From assembly GCF_900115805.1 (NCBI RefSeq), contig NZ_FOXU01000008.1, forward strand, positions 1 to 64,000: a stretch of 64,000 nt of DNA. Direction: 5' to 3'. The notes beneath the pieces are model-generated. The model was given only the letters and a program-made list of their open reading frames with translations, had not been told where the DNA came from and did not search any database. Source of the DNA: Psychrobacillus psychrotolerans (GTDB lineage: Bacteria; Bacillota; Bacilli; Bacillales_A; Planococcaceae). The position numbers and the translations under genes are program-made. Below, piece by piece: positions 1-10,531 of this stretch; the stretch's first letter is position 1, and each line of letters begins with the position of its first letter.

Positions 1-10
1 GCCGAAAGAG

Positions 11-126
11 TCTAGTGATGATGGCGAAGAGGTCACACCCGTTCCCATACCGAACACGGAAGTTAAGCTCTTCAGCGCCGATGGTAGTTGGGGGTCTCCC
101 CCTGTGAGAGTAGGACGTCGCTGGGC
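11..126 (+). rRNA. rrf: 5S ribosomal RNA
   Basis: About 116 nt match the Bacillales 5S rRNA, including the conserved internal stretch GAACACGGAAGTTAAGCTC and the stem around TTGGGGG/CCCCCTGTGAGAG. The 5' end (from about base 10) and the 3' end (to base 126) pair over ten positions, counting G-U pairs, to form helix I. It begins at the window's left edge, so it is presumably the last gene of an rRNA operon whose 16S and 23S genes lie outside. No tRNA gene follows it. Confidence 0.96.
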
Positions 127-130
127 ACCA

Positions 131-170
131 AAAAAAGTCGTTACCGAGTTATATCGGTAACGACTTTTTT
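131..170 (+). terminator. rRNA operon terminator
   Basis: A stem of AGTCGTTACCGA and its exact complement closes on a 6-nt loop and runs into six T residues, starting 4 nt after the 5S gene. A-tract and T-tract pairing extends the stem, so it could also work on the reverse strand. Confidence 0.93.
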
Positions 171-596
171 GTGGTATTTTTTACTATTCCAACTAGCCCC
201 TTTAGCAAAAAAAGAGAAACCCCACTGTGATTTCTCTCATTTTTATACTATTACTGCATTTTTCACGGTAAAGTAAGCGTGAAAAAGAGGCGCAAAGAGC
301 TCGAGAATGTAAGGAAGAGATGCTCAGAGGTATATTATACCGGAGAATCAAAAGAGAGCCCTAACGATAGAAATCTAGACATATTATGCCATCATAAGTT
401 TTAGCCACGGCGGGTTAAACTCTTGCACAGGTCTTTGTGGGAGTATGCCATCACTAGACGCCATATAAAAAGTCGGTACTAAGTTTAATTCAATAGCAAT
501 TTATTAGACTTTTTTTGAATACAAAGAAGTAAGAAAATTAATTTTATATTTTATGAAATTCACTCCCTACTTTCATAAATGAAGCATATGAAAACT
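171..596. other. Intergenic stretch without a gene
   Basis: No ORF with a ribosome binding site or family resemblance is visible in these 426 bases. The short string TATGCCATCA occurs twice (near 387 and 446), about 58 nt apart. The rest looks like decayed sequence between the rRNA operon and an IS remnant. Confidence 0.6.
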
Positions 597-923
597 TCAA
601 AGATTCTTCAGCTTTCTGGGATATGAAAGCTTTTTTAAGTGAATATAAATGGGAAGCTTTTTAAGTAACTCCATTTTTTGTTGCTCATTATACTTTTTTT
701 CAATTTCCTTGAGACGACTTATTTCTTCTTGAGAATATGGGGAGAGCGCATTTTTCCCATCTTCTTTATATTTTCTAATCCACGTTGTAACTGAATTGAC
801 GCTTACGTGCAATTCATCTGCTACCTCTTTACGTCCTCTTCCGTTTTTTAGAACTTCTTGTACTGCATACATTTTTTGTTCTTGTGTTGTTTGTGTATAT
901 CTTTTTCTAAATTGTCCATGCAT
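597..923 (-). CDS. Orphan IS3-type transposase OrfA-like HTH protein
   Basis: The 108-residue product has an N-terminal helix-turn-helix (about residues 17-55, with GRKEVADELHVSVNSVTTWI) followed by a short coiled coil (SRLKEIEKKYNEQQ) as in OrfA of IS3-family elements, where it recognises the element ends. A good SD (AGGGGG) precedes the ATG. The C-terminus after ELLKK looks aberrant. An A6G heptamer lies near the end of the gene on the minus strand (630-636). Such heptamers serve as -1 frameshift sites in IS3 elements, but here the -1 frame ends after about 28 codons and no orfB follows. It is best read as a solo fragment that cannot transpose by itself. A cellular HTH regulator is a less likely alternative. 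Confidence 0.6.
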   Translation of the reverse strand: MHGQFRKRYTQTTQEQKMYAVQEVLKNGRGRKEVADELHVSVNSVTTWIRKYKEDGKNALSPYSQEEISRLKEIEKKYNEQQKMELLKKLPIYIHLKKLSYPRKLKNL

Positions 924-1105
924 TGACTGATCCCCCTAGAAATTGGTGATATTCTCTAACAGTATTTATGAACTAAAACAATTTCAAATCCAGACTTCAC
1001 CCAATTAGTGTATTGTACTATCTTTTGTATAATTTGTCATCAGAATATTATAAATTTGAACTTTGTAATAAAAGGAATACAATTTCAGCTAAAAGCTTGA
1101 ATTCC

Positions 1106-1133
1106 TTGAAATTGCGACACTATATGCGATAAT
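1106..1133 (+). promoter_or_regulatory. Candidate sigma-A promoter of yebE-yebG
   Basis: TTGAAA (1106-1111) and GATAAT (1128-1133) are separated by 16 nt and lie about 30 nt upstream of the yebE start codon. Confidence 0.6.
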
Positions 1134-1163
1134 GAAGAACAACATATGTTAGGAGTTGATGAA

Positions 1164-1706
1164 ATGGATGTATCTCCAATTTTAATGATAATCATTATTT
1201 TTTCTATTAATATTGTTTATGTTACTTTCTTTACTTTGCGAATGATTCTTACATTAAAAGGATACCGTTATATCGCCGCACTTATAAGTATGGTAGAAAC
1301 GGTAATTTATATAGTGGGACTAGGTCTAGTATTAGATAACTTAAATGAAATCCAAAACTTGGTTGCTTATGCAGTTGGGTATGGTACTGGAGTTGTTATT
1401 GGAACGAAAATTGAAGAAAAAATGGCACTTGGGTATATTATGGTAAATGCAATCTCTACAGATACTAAACTAAACTTACCTTTAATATTGAGAGATGAAG
1501 GATATGGAGTTACAGATTGGCATGCGAATGGTAGACAAGGTGAGAGACAAGCTCTTCAAATACTAACACCAAGGAAATATGAGTTAAAACTGTATACTAG
1601 ACTGAAAGATCTTGATCCGGGTATTTTCATAATCGCCTATGAACCCAAGTCAATTCATGGTGGATTTTGGGTGAAATCTATAAAGAAGGGAAAACTATTT
1701 AAATGA
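1164..1706 (+). CDS. yebE: DUF2179 / UPF0316 membrane protein YebE
   Basis: A 180-residue protein with a hydrophobic N-terminal half (about three membrane segments within residues 1-85) containing [14 protein letters not shown] and [18 protein letters not shown], followed by a cytoplasmic DUF2179 domain. It resembles B. subtilis YebE, whose biochemical role is unknown. The ATG at 1164 is chosen because TAGGAG lies 11-15 nt upstream; an in-frame ATG at 1146 has no SD. The gene overlaps yebG by 4 nt and sits immediately before the pur operon, as in B. subtilis. Confidence 0.88.
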   Translation: MDVSPILMIIIIFSINIVYVTFFTLRMILTLKGYRYIAALISMVETVIYIVGLGLVLDNLNEIQNLVAYAVGYGTGVVIGTKIEEKMALGYIMVNAISTDTKLNLPLILRDEGYGVTDWHANGRQGERQALQILTPRKYELKLYTRLKDLDPGIFIIAYEPKSIHGGFWVKSIKKGKLFK

Positions 1707-1891
1707 AGAAAGAAACAAAATGGTTTGAAGTGGAAGAGAATGAAACTATTTCAGAGTGTATAGACAGAATGACTGAAGATGGTTATCAAATTGCTGGACG
1801 GAGAGAAGAGCCAATTTTTGCAGAGGTTGAAGGTGGTCCCCCTGTTCCAGTAAGACAATTAATTATGTTAAAAGGAATTAAAGAAACATAA
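1703..1891 (+). CDS. yebG: NETI-motif protein YebG
   Basis: A 62-residue acidic cytoplasmic protein carrying the defining NETI motif ([14 protein letters not shown], about residues 10-23) and the conserved tail ending in MLKGIKE. It corresponds to B. subtilis YebG; the function is unknown. Its ATG overlaps the stop of yebE in an ATGA arrangement, so translation is probably coupled. It ends just before the PurR boxes of the purine operon. Confidence 0.88.
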   Translation: MKKETKWFEVEENETISECIDRMTEDGYQIAGRREEPIFAEVEGGPPVPVRQLIMLKGIKET

Positions 1892-1908
1892 TTGTTGTAA
1901 TTACTCCT

Positions 1909-1952
1909 AAAACCGAACAATAAAGTTATCTGAAAATTAATCGTTCGTATTT
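1909..1952 (+). promoter_or_regulatory. Paired PurR boxes upstream of the pur promoter
   Basis: AAAACCGAACAAT (1909-1921) fits the Bacillus PurBox consensus exactly. An inverted, weaker box lies at 1940-1952 (reverse complement AAATACGAACGAT). Their spacing of about 18 nt and their place just upstream of the -35 element resemble B. subtilis pur control, where PurR represses when PRPP is low. The second box has two mismatches. Confidence 0.75.
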
Positions 1953-1957
1953 AAGCG

Positions 1958-1986
1958 TTGACGTTCTTCGTATAAGTTGTTAAAAT
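1958..1986 (+). promoter_or_regulatory. Sigma-A promoter of the pur operon
   Basis: TTGACG (1958-1963) and TAAAAT (1981-1986) have a 17-nt spacer. The transcript would start near 1993, just upstream of the purine aptamer. The PurR boxes lie directly upstream. Confidence 0.82.
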
Positions 1987-2009
1987 ATGAATAGAAATAG
2001 ACGATTATA

Positions 2010-2079
2010 TCCCCATATATGCTAAAGGATTGGCTTTAGCGTCTCTACCAAGTCACCGTAATGACTGGACTATGAGGGA
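2010..2079 (+). promoter_or_regulatory. Guanine-class purine riboswitch aptamer
   Basis: The three-way junction is readable. P1 pairs 2010-2017 with 2071-2079 and has one bulged A. P2 is GCTAAAG/CTTTAGC with loop GATTGG. J2/3 contains TCTACC. P3 has loop CCGTAA. J3/1 reads GGACTATG. The C in GACTA corresponds to position C74, which selects guanine or hypoxanthine over adenine in this family. The GG of L2 and CC of L3 can form the usual kissing pairs. Both loops are 6 nt rather than the common 7, and P3 has a bulged A, so the aptamer is slightly divergent. It lies between the pur promoter and the attenuator. Confidence 0.85.
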
Positions 2080-2149
2080 AAGCGACTTATGGATAATGCA
2101 AAAGGGTGTGTTTGTTTATGTTTTCCCTGACACAAACTGGGCAATTATG

Positions 2150-2207
2150 TTCCCTAAGTAAACTGCTTTTCTTTCATAGAGAGAGTAGTTTATTTGGGGA
2201 ATTTTTT
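2150..2207 (+). terminator. Riboswitch-controlled attenuator of the pur operon
   Basis: Bases 2150-2167 pair with 2184-2201 over 18 consecutive positions (G-U pairs included), followed by six T residues. The 5' strand begins TTCCCT, complementary to AGGGAA at 2075-2080 in the 3' side of riboswitch P1. Without ligand that pairing could form an antiterminator; guanine binding would free the terminator. The antiterminator is inference. Confidence 0.87.
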
Positions 2208-2310
2208 ATGCTTACAACATATAAGCCTTAGGTTAATCTATTATGCTCGATATAATCTTCAGAGTTTTAGTTTCGATGCCGAGGTGAATCTGACAGAAGG
2301 GACGATAACA

Positions 2311-2799
2311 ATGAATACAAAAATTGGTGTGATTATGGGTAGCTCAAGCGATTGGGAGACGATGAAATATAGCTGCGAAATTCTTGAGGAACTGCATATA
2401 CCGTTTGAAAAACGCGTAGTATCGGCACATCGTACTCCAGATTTAATGTTTGAATATGCAGAGGAAGCGAGATCACGTGGAATACAGGTGATTATTGCAG
2501 GAGCTGGAGGTGCAGCGCATTTACCAGGTATGGTTGCGGCTAAGACAACACTTCCGGTAATCGGGGTGCCCGTTCAATCTAAAGCACTAAACGGATTAGA
2601 TTCATTATTATCGATTGTTCAAATGCCTGGTGGAGTACCGGTGGCAACTGTTGCAATAGGTAAAGCAGGAGCTACAAATGCTGGATTGCTTGCCGCTCAA
2701 ATCCTTTCTATCTCAGATGATGAGTTAGCAGAACGTCTTGAAAAGCGAAGAGAAGATACGAGAAACAAAGTTCTTGAAAGTAATGGTGAACTTCAATGA
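2311..2799 (+). CDS. purE: N5-carboxyaminoimidazole ribonucleotide mutase PurE
   Basis: It converts N5-CAIR to CAIR in de novo IMP synthesis. The 162-residue length is normal for class I PurE. GSSSDW (10-15), AHRTPD (39-44) and [12 protein letters not shown] (63-74) form the nucleotide-binding and catalytic loops, with the histidine of AHRTP as likely catalytic residue. The ATG at 2311 is chosen because AGAAGGG lies 10 nt upstream and the protein then starts like its homologues; the reading frame is open further upstream, but those starts would lie in the leader next to the attenuator. First gene of the operon; its end overlaps purK by 4 nt. Confidence 0.96.
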   Translation: MNTKIGVIMGSSSDWETMKYSCEILEELHIPFEKRVVSAHRTPDLMFEYAEEARSRGIQVIIAGAGGAAHLPGMVAAKTTLPVIGVPVQSKALNGLDSLLSIVQMPGGVPVATVAIGKAGATNAGLLAAQILSISDDELAERLEKRREDTRNKVLESNGELQ

Positions 2800-3917
2800 C
2801 AAAAGTAATCTATCCAGGACAGACGATAGGAATTATTGGTGGAGGCCAACTTGGTCGTATGATGGCACTAGCTGCTAGGGAAGCAGGATTTAAGGTGGCG
2901 GTTTTAGACCCTACGATGGATTCTCCTTGCGGGCAGGTTTCCGATATACAAATTGTTGCCCCGTATGATGATGAAACGGCGTTAGAGGAGTTAGCAGAAG
3001 TAAGTGATGTTATAACTTATGAGTTTGAAAATATTGATTATACAGGGTTGAAGAGACTATCAGAAATTGCGTATGTTCCCCAAGGAGCGGAACTGGTGAG
3101 AATTACGCAGGATCGTATTCTAGAAAAAATAGAAATTCAGTCGGCTGGTGTAGCTATTGCGAAATTTGTCGAAGCTAGCACGTATGAAGAGTTAGAGCAA
3201 AGAATTGATAGAGTGGGCTTCCCTTGTGTAGTTAAGACCTCTCGCGGAGGATATGATGGCAAAGGGCAGCAAATAATTCAAACAAAAGAGCAATTATCCT
3301 TAGCCAAATCTTTGTTTGCTCACTCCGCCTGTATCGCTGAATCCTTTGTTCCCTTTACAAAAGAGATATCCGTCATTGTACAGCGTAATGGAAGTGGAGA
3401 AACGTATTGTTTGCCGATTGGTGAAAATATTCATGTAAATCATATATTGCATGAAACGATTGTACCAGCAAGAATCGATGAAACACTTACTACAAAAGCA
3501 ATAGAGGCCGCTGAGAAAATTGCCAACCATTTAAACTTAATTGGTACGCTTGCGGTTGAAATGTTTGTTTTAGAGAACAATGAAATCATAATAAATGAAT
3601 TGGCACCAAGACCACATAATTCTGGCCACTACTCAATTGAAACATGTAATATTTCTCAGTTTCATCAACATGTAAGAGCTATCTGCGGATGGTCACTTAG
3701 AAAGCCAAAACTTTGGACATCAACAGTTATGGTGAATATATTAGGTCAGCATGTAATACCTGTTACAAACAATCTTTCTAAGTATCCTAACTGGTCGGTT
3801 CATTTATACGGCAAAAGTGAAGCGAAAGAGAATAGAAAGATGGGACATGTCACCATCCTATCGACTAATATTGAAGACACTTTAAACGAAATAGAACAAT
3901 CTAAAATTTGGTTATAA
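2796..3917 (+). CDS. purK: 5-(carboxyamino)imidazole ribonucleotide synthase PurK
   Basis: An ATP-grasp enzyme that makes N5-CAIR from AIR, ATP and bicarbonate, the substrate for PurE encoded just upstream. [17 protein letters not shown] (about residues 12-28) is the N-terminal nucleotide-binding signature; [12 protein letters not shown] (about 148-159) is the ATP-grasp glycine loop; [17 protein letters not shown] (about 267-283) carries metal and ATP contacts. The length of 373 residues is close to other PurK proteins. The ATG overlaps the purE stop. Confidence 0.96.
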   Translation: MTKVIYPGQTIGIIGGGQLGRMMALAAREAGFKVAVLDPTMDSPCGQVSDIQIVAPYDDETALEELAEVSDVITYEFENIDYTGLKRLSEIAYVPQGAELVRITQDRILEKIEIQSAGVAIAKFVEASTYEELEQRIDRVGFPCVVKTSRGGYDGKGQQIIQTKEQLSLAKSLFAHSACIAESFVPFTKEISVIVQRNGSGETYCLPIGENIHVNHILHETIVPARIDETLTTKAIEAAEKIANHLNLIGTLAVEMFVLENNEIIINELAPRPHNSGHYSIETCNISQFHQHVRAICGWSLRKPKLWTSTVMVNILGQHVIPVTNNLSKYPNWSVHLYGKSEAKENRKMGHVTILSTNIEDTLNEIEQSKIWL

Positions 3918-3933
3918 ATTAGGAGGAAGTTAA

Positions 3934-5229
3934 ATGATAGAACGCTACACACGCCCAGAAATGGGAGCAATATGGACAGAACAAAATAAATACAATGCAT
4001 GGTTAGAGGTAGAAATTCTAGCTTGTGAGGCTTGGGCAGAGATTGGAGATATTCCAAAAGAAGATACAGTTCTCCTTCGTAAAAATGCCTCCTTCGATGT
4101 AGAACGTATATTAGAAATCGAAAAAGAAACAAGACATGACGTAGTGGCGTTCACTCGCGCCGTATCAGAAACTTTAGGAGAAGAGAGTAAATGGGTTCAT
4201 TACGGTCTAACTTCAACAGATGTAGTAGATACAGCTCTTTCTTATATCATTAAGCAAGCAAATGTTGTTTTGCGAAAAGATATTGAAAACTTCATCGAAA
4301 TCTTAGAAAACAAAGCAAAAGAACATAAATACACAGTAATGATGGGGCGTACACATGGTGTTCATGCAGAGCCAACTACTTTTGGTTTAAAGCTAGCACT
4401 TTGGACAGAAGAAATGAAACGTAACCTAGAGCGCTTTGAGGCTGCTGCAAAAGTAATTGAAACCGGTAAAATGTCAGGTGCTGTTGGAACGTATGCGAAT
4501 ATTGATCCATTTGTTGAACAATATGTATGTGAAAAGTTAGGTTTAGCTGCATCACCAATTTCTACACAAACACTACAACGTGACCGTCATGCACAATACT
4601 TAAGTGTTATCGCATTAGTTGCTACTTCTATCGAAAAATTTGCTACAGAAATTCGCGGTCTACAAAAATCAGAAACTCGCGAAGTAGAGGAGTTCTTCTC
4701 TAAAGGTCAAAAAGGATCTTCTGCAATGCCACATAAACGGAATCCTATCGGTTCTGAGAACATGGTTGGGCTATCAAGACTTATCCGAGGATATATGATG
4801 ACAGCATATGAAAATGTTGCATTATGGCATGAAAGAGATATCTCTCATTCATCTGCAGAACGTGTAATTTTACCAGATGCAACAATTGCCTTGAACTATA
4901 TGCTAAACCGTTTTGGTAATATCGTGAAAAACTTAACAGTATTCCCAGAGAACATGAAACGTAATATGGATTCCACTTTAGGATTAATCTACTCCCAACG
5001 TGTATTACTAGCATTAATAGATAAAGGGTTAGCTCGTGAAACAGCATATGATACTGTTCAACCACTTGCTATGCAAGCATGGGAGTCTCAAACTGCATTC
5101 CGCACTTTTGTAGATGCAGATGAGCAAGTTACTTCTCTATTATCAAAAGAAGAGCTAGATGATTGCTTTGACTATAACTATCACATTCAACATGTAGATA
5201 TGATTTTTGAACGTTTAGGACTTAACTAA
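3934..5229 (+). CDS. purB: Adenylosuccinate lyase PurB
   Basis: It removes fumarate from SAICAR (giving AICAR) and from adenylosuccinate (giving AMP), so it acts in both the IMP and the AMP branches. The fumarate-lyase signature [11 protein letters not shown] lies at about residues 262-272, with the catalytic serine loop; [14 protein letters not shown] (about 138-151) contains a catalytic histidine. The protein has 431 residues, the usual length. AGGAGG precedes the ATG, and the gene starts 16 nt after purK. Confidence 0.97.
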   Translation: MIERYTRPEMGAIWTEQNKYNAWLEVEILACEAWAEIGDIPKEDTVLLRKNASFDVERILEIEKETRHDVVAFTRAVSETLGEESKWVHYGLTSTDVVDTALSYIIKQANVVLRKDIENFIEILENKAKEHKYTVMMGRTHGVHAEPTTFGLKLALWTEEMKRNLERFEAAAKVIETGKMSGAVGTYANIDPFVEQYVCEKLGLAASPISTQTLQRDRHAQYLSVIALVATSIEKFATEIRGLQKSETREVEEFFSKGQKGSSAMPHKRNPIGSENMVGLSRLIRGYMMTAYENVALWHERDISHSSAERVILPDATIALNYMLNRFGNIVKNLTVFPENMKRNMDSTLGLIYSQRVLLALIDKGLARETAYDTVQPLAMQAWESQTAFRTFVDADEQVTSLLSKEELDDCFDYNYHIQHVDMIFERLGLN

Positions 5230-5257
5230 GCTTTAAATTGATTAGGGGGAATTGAAA

Positions 5258-5974
5258 GTGGAAAAGGGTCGCCTACTATACGAAGGTAAAGCAAAACAAT
5301 TATTTGAAACAGATGATGAAAATATATTGTTTGTGTCATATAAGGACAGTGCTACAGCATTTAACGGTGAGAAAAAAGAAGATATTGATGGAAAAGGCAT
5401 TTTAAACAATAAAATCACAACGATCCTTTTTGAACAGTTAAAAAGTAAAGGAATTGAATCCCACTTTGTAGAGCAAATCTCAGACAATGAGCAGCTTGTT
5501 CGCAAAGTGGATATCATTCCACTTGAAGTAGTAGTCCGTAATATTGCAGCTGGAAGTCTATCAAAGAGATTAGGAATTAAAGAGGGTACACCTTTAAAGC
5601 ATACCATCGTGGAATTTTACTACAAAGACGATGAACTAGGAGATCCACTACTCACAAATGCTCATATAGAATTACTTGCACTTGCTACACCGGAGGAAAT
5701 AGAGACCCTTCAAACTAAAGCACTGGAAATCAATCAAGTGCTTCAGCCCATTTTCAAAGAAATAGGTGTTACCCTAATCGATTTTAAATTGGAGTTTGGA
5801 AAAACGGCAAATGGAGAAATCTTACTTGCTGATGAAATTTCTCCCGACACTTGTAGATTGTGGGATGACAAAACAAATAACAAACTAGACAAAGATGTGT
5901 TTAGACGTAATTTAGGAAGCTTAACAGAAGTTTATGAAATAATACTTTCCCGCCTAGGAGGATTATCAAAATGA
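5258..5974 (+). CDS. purC: SAICAR synthase PurC
   Basis: It condenses CAIR with aspartate using ATP to give [23 protein letters not shown] near the N-terminus is the phosphate-binding lobe, [13 protein letters not shown] follows, and [12 protein letters not shown] (about residues 189-200) carries metal-binding acidic residues. The GTG at 5258 (238 residues) is preferred because AGGGGG lies 8-9 nt upstream; an in-frame TTG at 5252 is too close to that SD. The stop overlaps purS as ATGA. Confidence 0.95.
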   Translation: MEKGRLLYEGKAKQLFETDDENILFVSYKDSATAFNGEKKEDIDGKGILNNKITTILFEQLKSKGIESHFVEQISDNEQLVRKVDIIPLEVVVRNIAAGSLSKRLGIKEGTPLKHTIVEFYYKDDELGDPLLTNAHIELLALATPEEIETLQTKALEINQVLQPIFKEIGVTLIDFKLEFGKTANGEILLADEISPDTCRLWDDKTNNKLDKDVFRRNLGSLTEVYEIILSRLGGLSK

Positions 5975-6225
5975 AAAAAGTTAAAGTGTATGTAACGTTA
6001 CGTGAAAGTGTTTTAGATCCACAAGGTTCTGCAGTGATGGGAGCTCTTCATTCAATGGAATACAGCGAAGTAAAGGATGTTCGTATTGGGAAGTTTTTAG
6101 AACTTCAGATTGAAGAGGGAACTCGTGATGTAGATACAGTAGTAAAGGAAATGTGTGAAAAGCTTCTAGCAAATACAGTGATTGAAGACTATCGTTTTGA
6201 AGTTGAGGAGGCTGTAAGCAAATGA
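5971..6225 (+). CDS. purS: FGAM synthase subunit PurS
   Basis: An 84-residue small subunit of the three-part formylglycinamidine ribonucleotide synthase of Gram-positive bacteria. It bridges PurQ and PurL so that ammonia passes between them. [15 protein letters not shown] at the N-terminus and the GKFLELQIE strand are typical. It overlaps purC upstream and purQ downstream by 4 nt each, which fits stoichiometric translation of the complex. Confidence 0.95.
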   Translation: MKKVKVYVTLRESVLDPQGSAVMGALHSMEYSEVKDVRIGKFLELQIEEGTRDVDTVVKEMCEKLLANTVIEDYRFEVEEAVSK

Positions 6226-6908
6226 AGTTTGCAGTAATCGTATTTCCTGGATCGAACTGTGATTTAGATATGTATCATGCGATCAAAGATGAACTTGGAG
6301 AAGAAGTAGAGTACGTTTGGCATGATGCAAAGGATTTGAGCGAATTTGATGGTATTTTATTGCCAGGAGGGTTCTCCTATGGGGATTACTTGCGTTGTGG
6401 AGCTATGGCCAACCAATCGAATGTAATGTCTGAAGTGGTGAAGGCAGCTGAGGCAGGTAAACCAATTCTAGGTATTTGTAACGGGTTCCAAGTATTAACG
6501 GAAGCTGGGTTGTTACCTGGAGCACTTCTGCGTAACAAAAACTTAAAATTCATGTGCCGTACCGTAGAGTTAAAAGTAGTAAATAACGCTACACAGTTTA
6601 CAACTGGCTATGAAAAAGACGAAATAATCCAAATTCCAATTGCCCATGGCGAAGGAAATTATTATTGTGACGATGAAACACTTACTAGATTAAAAGAGAA
6701 TAACCAAATTGTTTTTAAATACGCTTCTGAAGGACCTAATGGAAGCATTGAGGACATTGCAGGTATTGTAAATGAAAAAGGGAATGTCCTTGGTATGATG
6801 CCACATCCAGAGCGTGCAGTACATGATCTTATAGGTGGCTCAGATGGACTAGCGTTATTCAAATCAATAGTGAAACAGTGGAGGGAAACTCATGTCAGTC
6901 ATGCTTGA
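6222..6908 (+). CDS. purQ: FGAM synthase glutaminase subunit PurQ
   Basis: A class I glutamine amidotransferase that releases ammonia from glutamine for PurL. It has the [15 protein letters not shown] loop (about residues 49-63), the nucleophile cysteine in GICNGFQVL (about 84-92), and HGEG plus PHPERAVHD with the catalytic histidine and glutamate near the C-terminus. The length of 228 residues is normal. The 3' end overlaps purL by 17 nt. Confidence 0.96.
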   Translation: MKFAVIVFPGSNCDLDMYHAIKDELGEEVEYVWHDAKDLSEFDGILLPGGFSYGDYLRCGAMANQSNVMSEVVKAAEAGKPILGICNGFQVLTEAGLLPGALLRNKNLKFMCRTVELKVVNNATQFTTGYEKDEIIQIPIAHGEGNYYCDDETLTRLKENNQIVFKYASEGPNGSIEDIAGIVNEKGNVLGMMPHPERAVHDLIGGSDGLALFKSIVKQWRETHVSHA

Positions 6909-9123
6909 ACCAAATCCAATGCAAATTAAAGAACAAAAGATATATGCTCAAATGGGAATGTCCGATTCAGAATTTGAAATGGTGGAGAAAATTCTTGGTC
7001 GTTTACCGAATTATACAGAAACCGGATTATTTTCAGTTATGTGGTCAGAACATTGTTCGTATAAAAATTCTAAACCGGTATTAAGTAAGTTTCCTACAAA
7101 AGGGAAGCATGTTTTACAAGGACCGGGTGAAGGTGCTGGAATTGTTGATATTGGCGATGGTCAAGCAGTTGTATTTAAAATGGAGTCCCACAACCATCCA
7201 TCTGCAATTGAACCTTATCAAGGAGCTGCAACAGGCGTAGGCGGTATTATCCGTGATGTTTTCTCGATGGGAGCTCGTCCAATTGCATTGCTGAACTCAC
7301 TTCGATTTGGAGAACTGAAGACTCCACGTGTGAAATATTTATTTGAAGAAGTAGTAGCTGGTATTGCGGGTTATGGTAACTGTATCGGAATTCCAACAGT
7401 TGGCGGAGAGATTCAATTTGACGACTGTTACGAAGGAAATCCACTAGTTAACGCTATGTGTGTAGGACTGATCAATCATGAGGATATTCAAAAAGGAATT
7501 GCAGCAGGTGAAGGTAACACAGTCATGTATGCTGGAGCTAAAACTGGACGTGACGGCATTCACGGAGCAACATTCGCATCGGAAGAATTAACTGAAGCTT
7601 CTGAAGAAAAGCGCCCTGCAGTTCAAGTTGGAGATCCTTTTATGGAGAAACTTCTATTAGAAGCTTGTTTAGAAGTGATTAAGTCAGATGCGTTAATTGG
7701 TATCCAAGATATGGGAGCAGCAGGGTTAACTTCATCATCTGCGGAGATGGCTTCAAAAGCTGGCTTCGGTATAGAGATGAATTTAGACTTTGTACCCCAG
7801 CGTGAAACGGGGATGACAGCATACGAAATGATGCTTTCAGAATCACAAGAACGCATGTTAATCGTTGTAAAAAAAGGTCGTGAAGAGGAGATTGTTAAAA
7901 TCTTTGAGAAGTACGACTTAGATTGTGTAGCGGTTGGTAAAGTGACAGGCGATAAAATGCTTCGATTAATTCATAACGGAGATGTAGTAGCGGATGTACC
8001 TGCAGATGCACTTGCAGAAGAAGCACCAGTTTACTATAAACCATCGTCGGTACCTGCATACTATACGGAATTTCAAGCAATGGAAAATGTAGAGCCTGTA
8101 ATTTCGGACTACAAAGAGACTTTACTAAATCTACTTCAACAACCAACAATTGCTTCTAAAGAATGGGTTTATAATCAGTACGACTATCAAGTACGCACAA
8201 GTACAGTAGTAACCCCTGGTTCAGATGCTGCAGTAGTTCGAGTTCGAGGGACGAATAAAGGACTTGCTATGACAACGGATTGTAATTCTCGTTATATCTA
8301 TCTTGACCCAGTAACTGGTGGGAAGATTGCAGTAGCTGAGGCAGCTCGTAATGTTGTTTGTTCAGGTGCAACGCCACTTGCTATTACAGACTGTTTGAAC
8401 TTTGGTAACCCAGAAAACCCAGAAATCTTCTGGCAAATTGAGAAATCTGCAGACGGTATTTCAGAGGCTTGTATTGCATTAGAATCACCTGTTATTGGTG
8501 GGAACGTTTCGTTATATAACGAACGTAGTGGAACTGCGGTTTACCCTACACCAACAATTGGGATGGTCGGACTTGTAGATGATCTTGCACATGTAACAAC
8601 CCAATCAGTGAAACAAGCTGGAGATGTTGTATATGTAATCGGGGAAACTAAAACAGAGTTTGGTGGATCGGAACTACAAAAGTTAGTGGAAAAACGTATT
8701 TTTGGGCTAGCTCCATCTATCGACCTTGAAGTAGAAGTGACTCGTCAAAAAGCTCTTTTAACAGCGATTAAATCTGGTGTTGTACAATCCGCGCATGATA
8801 TCTCTGAAGGTGGTTTTGCAGTAGCTTTAGCTGAAAAAGCTTTCGGTGCTAATGGTCTTGGAGTTGAAGTAACTATTACTGGATCAGCTACAAGTGCATT
8901 ATTTAGTGAATCTCAATCACGCTTTATCGTCACGGTAAAAGCTGAACATGCTAGTAAATTTGAAGAAATCGTAGCAGATGCAGTACAGATTGGTAGAGTA
9001 ACTGAGTCAAATAATTTAGTAATCTCACATGAAGATGGAACTACTTGGATTAGCGGTTCTGTTGATGAATTCCGTTCCGCTTGGAAAGGAGCAATACCAT
9101 GCTTGCTGAACTCAGAGGCTTAA
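6892..9123 (+). CDS. purL: FGAM synthase large subunit PurL
   Basis: The ATP-dependent synthetase subunit (743 residues, the short Gram-positive form) that converts FGAR to FGAM with ammonia from PurQ. It carries the [20 protein letters not shown] signature (about residues 97-116), [19 protein letters not shown] further on, and a second AIRS-like half containing [11 protein letters not shown]. It starts inside the end of purQ (17-nt overlap) and its last 25 nt overlap the purF start. Confidence 0.97.
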   Translation: MSVMLEPNPMQIKEQKIYAQMGMSDSEFEMVEKILGRLPNYTETGLFSVMWSEHCSYKNSKPVLSKFPTKGKHVLQGPGEGAGIVDIGDGQAVVFKMESHNHPSAIEPYQGAATGVGGIIRDVFSMGARPIALLNSLRFGELKTPRVKYLFEEVVAGIAGYGNCIGIPTVGGEIQFDDCYEGNPLVNAMCVGLINHEDIQKGIAAGEGNTVMYAGAKTGRDGIHGATFASEELTEASEEKRPAVQVGDPFMEKLLLEACLEVIKSDALIGIQDMGAAGLTSSSAEMASKAGFGIEMNLDFVPQRETGMTAYEMMLSESQERMLIVVKKGREEEIVKIFEKYDLDCVAVGKVTGDKMLRLIHNGDVVADVPADALAEEAPVYYKPSSVPAYYTEFQAMENVEPVISDYKETLLNLLQQPTIASKEWVYNQYDYQVRTSTVVTPGSDAAVVRVRGTNKGLAMTTDCNSRYIYLDPVTGGKIAVAEAARNVVCSGATPLAITDCLNFGNPENPEIFWQIEKSADGISEACIALESPVIGGNVSLYNERSGTAVYPTPTIGMVGLVDDLAHVTTQSVKQAGDVVYVIGETKTEFGGSELQKLVEKRIFGLAPSIDLEVEVTRQKALLTAIKSGVVQSAHDISEGGFAVALAEKAFGANGLGVEVTITGSATSALFSESQSRFIVTVKAEHASKFEEIVADAVQIGRVTESNNLVISHEDGTTWISGSVDEFRSAWKGAIPCLLNSEA

Positions 9124-10520
9124 ACGAAGAATGTGGTGTTTTCGGTATTTGGGGTCATCCAAATCCTGCAGCCATGAGTTATTACGGATTACATGCACTT
9201 CAGCATAGAGGGCAAGAAGGTGCTGGAATTATTGTGACAGATGGTACTAGGCTACGCGCAGTAAAAGGCGAAGGTTTAGTAAACGATGTATTTAATAATG
9301 GCAAGTTAGAGAAATTGGAAGGTCATGCTGCAGTAGGGCATGTGCGTTATGCTACTTCCGGCGGCTCAGGAATTGAAAATGTCCAACCTTTGTTGTTCAA
9401 CTCAACTACTGGTGGCCTTGCGATTGCTCATAATGGGAATATTGTAAATGCTACACGTTTAAAACGTAATTTAGAACAGCAAGGTAGTATTTTCCAAACG
9501 ACTTCGGATACGGAGGTACTTGCCCATTTGTTGAAGAAGAGTAATCTTGCTTCTTTCGAGGATCGTGCCAAACAAGCTTTACGTTTATTGGACGGAGCTT
9601 TCGCCGTTGTCATTATGACGGAACACGCGATGTATGTAGCGCAGGACCCACAGGGCATGCGTCCTCTTTCTTTAGGAATGTTAGATGGTGCCTATGTAGT
9701 AGCTTCTGAGACAAGTGCCTTCGATTTGATAGGTGCGGAGCTAGTTCGCTCGATTGACCCAGGGGAGTTATTAATAATAAATGATGAAGGTTGCCGTTCA
9801 GAGCGTTATGTAGAGAAAAAAGACCGTGCTATTTGTACGATGGAATATGTCTACTTCTCTCGTCCAGATTCAGATATTGATGGCATTAATATTCATATGG
9901 CTAGAAAACGTCTTGGTAAGCAACTTGCGAAAGAATTGACAATTGATGCAGATGTTGTAACAGGCGTACCTGACTCCAGTATTTCTGCTGCTATTGGTTT
10001 TTCAGAAGCTACAGGTATTCCTTATGAGTTAGGTCTTATAAAGAATCGTTATGTGGGTAGAACGTTTATCCAACCTTCACAGGACTTACGGGAGCGTGGG
10101 GTGAAGATGAAACTTTCACCAGTACGTCAGGTTGTAAAAGGAAAACGAGTAGTCATGGTAGATGATTCAATTGTTCGTGGGACAACTTCACGTCGTATTG
10201 TGAAAATGCTGAAGGATGCTGGAGCGACAGAGGTTCATGTCGTTATAAGTTCCCCACCATTAAAAAATCCATGTTTTTATGGGATTGATATAAGCTCGGA
10301 TTCAGAGCTTATTGCTGCTAATAATACAATTGATGAAATGCGTGAACTGATTGGAGCAGACTCGTTAACATTCTTATCGGTTGAAGGAATGGTAGAGGCA
10401 ATTGGCAGATCAGATGTGGAAAAAAATTGTGGGCATTGTTTAGCATGTTTCACTGGAGAATATCCAACTAGTATCTATGCGGATACGAAATTACCACATG
10501 AAAAAGAGCTTGTTCGATAG
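9099..10520 (+). CDS. purF: Amidophosphoribosyltransferase PurF
   Basis: It catalyses the committed step, PRPP plus glutamine to 5-phosphoribosylamine. The product begins [11 protein letters not shown] followed by Cys12, the nucleophile exposed after propeptide cleavage, exactly as in B. subtilis. The PRPP loop [14 protein letters not shown] lies at about residues 350-363. Cysteines in ICTMEYV, NPCFYGI and NCGHCLACF match the Fe-S cluster ligands of the Bacillus enzyme. The ATG at 9099 is chosen because AAAGGAG lies upstream inside purL. Length 473 residues. Confidence 0.96.
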   Translation: MLAELRGLNEECGVFGIWGHPNPAAMSYYGLHALQHRGQEGAGIIVTDGTRLRAVKGEGLVNDVFNNGKLEKLEGHAAVGHVRYATSGGSGIENVQPLLFNSTTGGLAIAHNGNIVNATRLKRNLEQQGSIFQTTSDTEVLAHLLKKSNLASFEDRAKQALRLLDGAFAVVIMTEHAMYVAQDPQGMRPLSLGMLDGAYVVASETSAFDLIGAELVRSIDPGELLIINDEGCRSERYVEKKDRAICTMEYVYFSRPDSDIDGINIHMARKRLGKQLAKELTIDADVVTGVPDSSISAAIGFSEATGIPYELGLIKNRYVGRTFIQPSQDLRERGVKMKLSPVRQVVKGKRVVMVDDSIVRGTTSRRIVKMLKDAGATEVHVVISSPPLKNPCFYGIDISSDSELIAANNTIDEMRELIGADSLTFLSVEGMVEAIGRSDVEKNCGHCLACFTGEYPTSIYADTKLPHEKELVR

Positions 10521-10531
10521 GAGGATTTTAC

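Noticed and set aside
88-276. A 62-codon plus-strand frame
   Set aside because: It runs through the 3' end of the 5S rRNA gene and its terminator.
2010-2079. 2'-deoxyguanosine or adenine variant of the purine riboswitch
   Set aside because: The specificity position is C74 and the J2/3 base U51 is retained, so guanine/hypoxanthine is the simplest reading. The loop lengths alone do not support another ligand.
3800-4154. Minus-strand ORFs across the purK-purB junction
   Set aside because: They are shadows of two well-recognised genes and lack SD sites.
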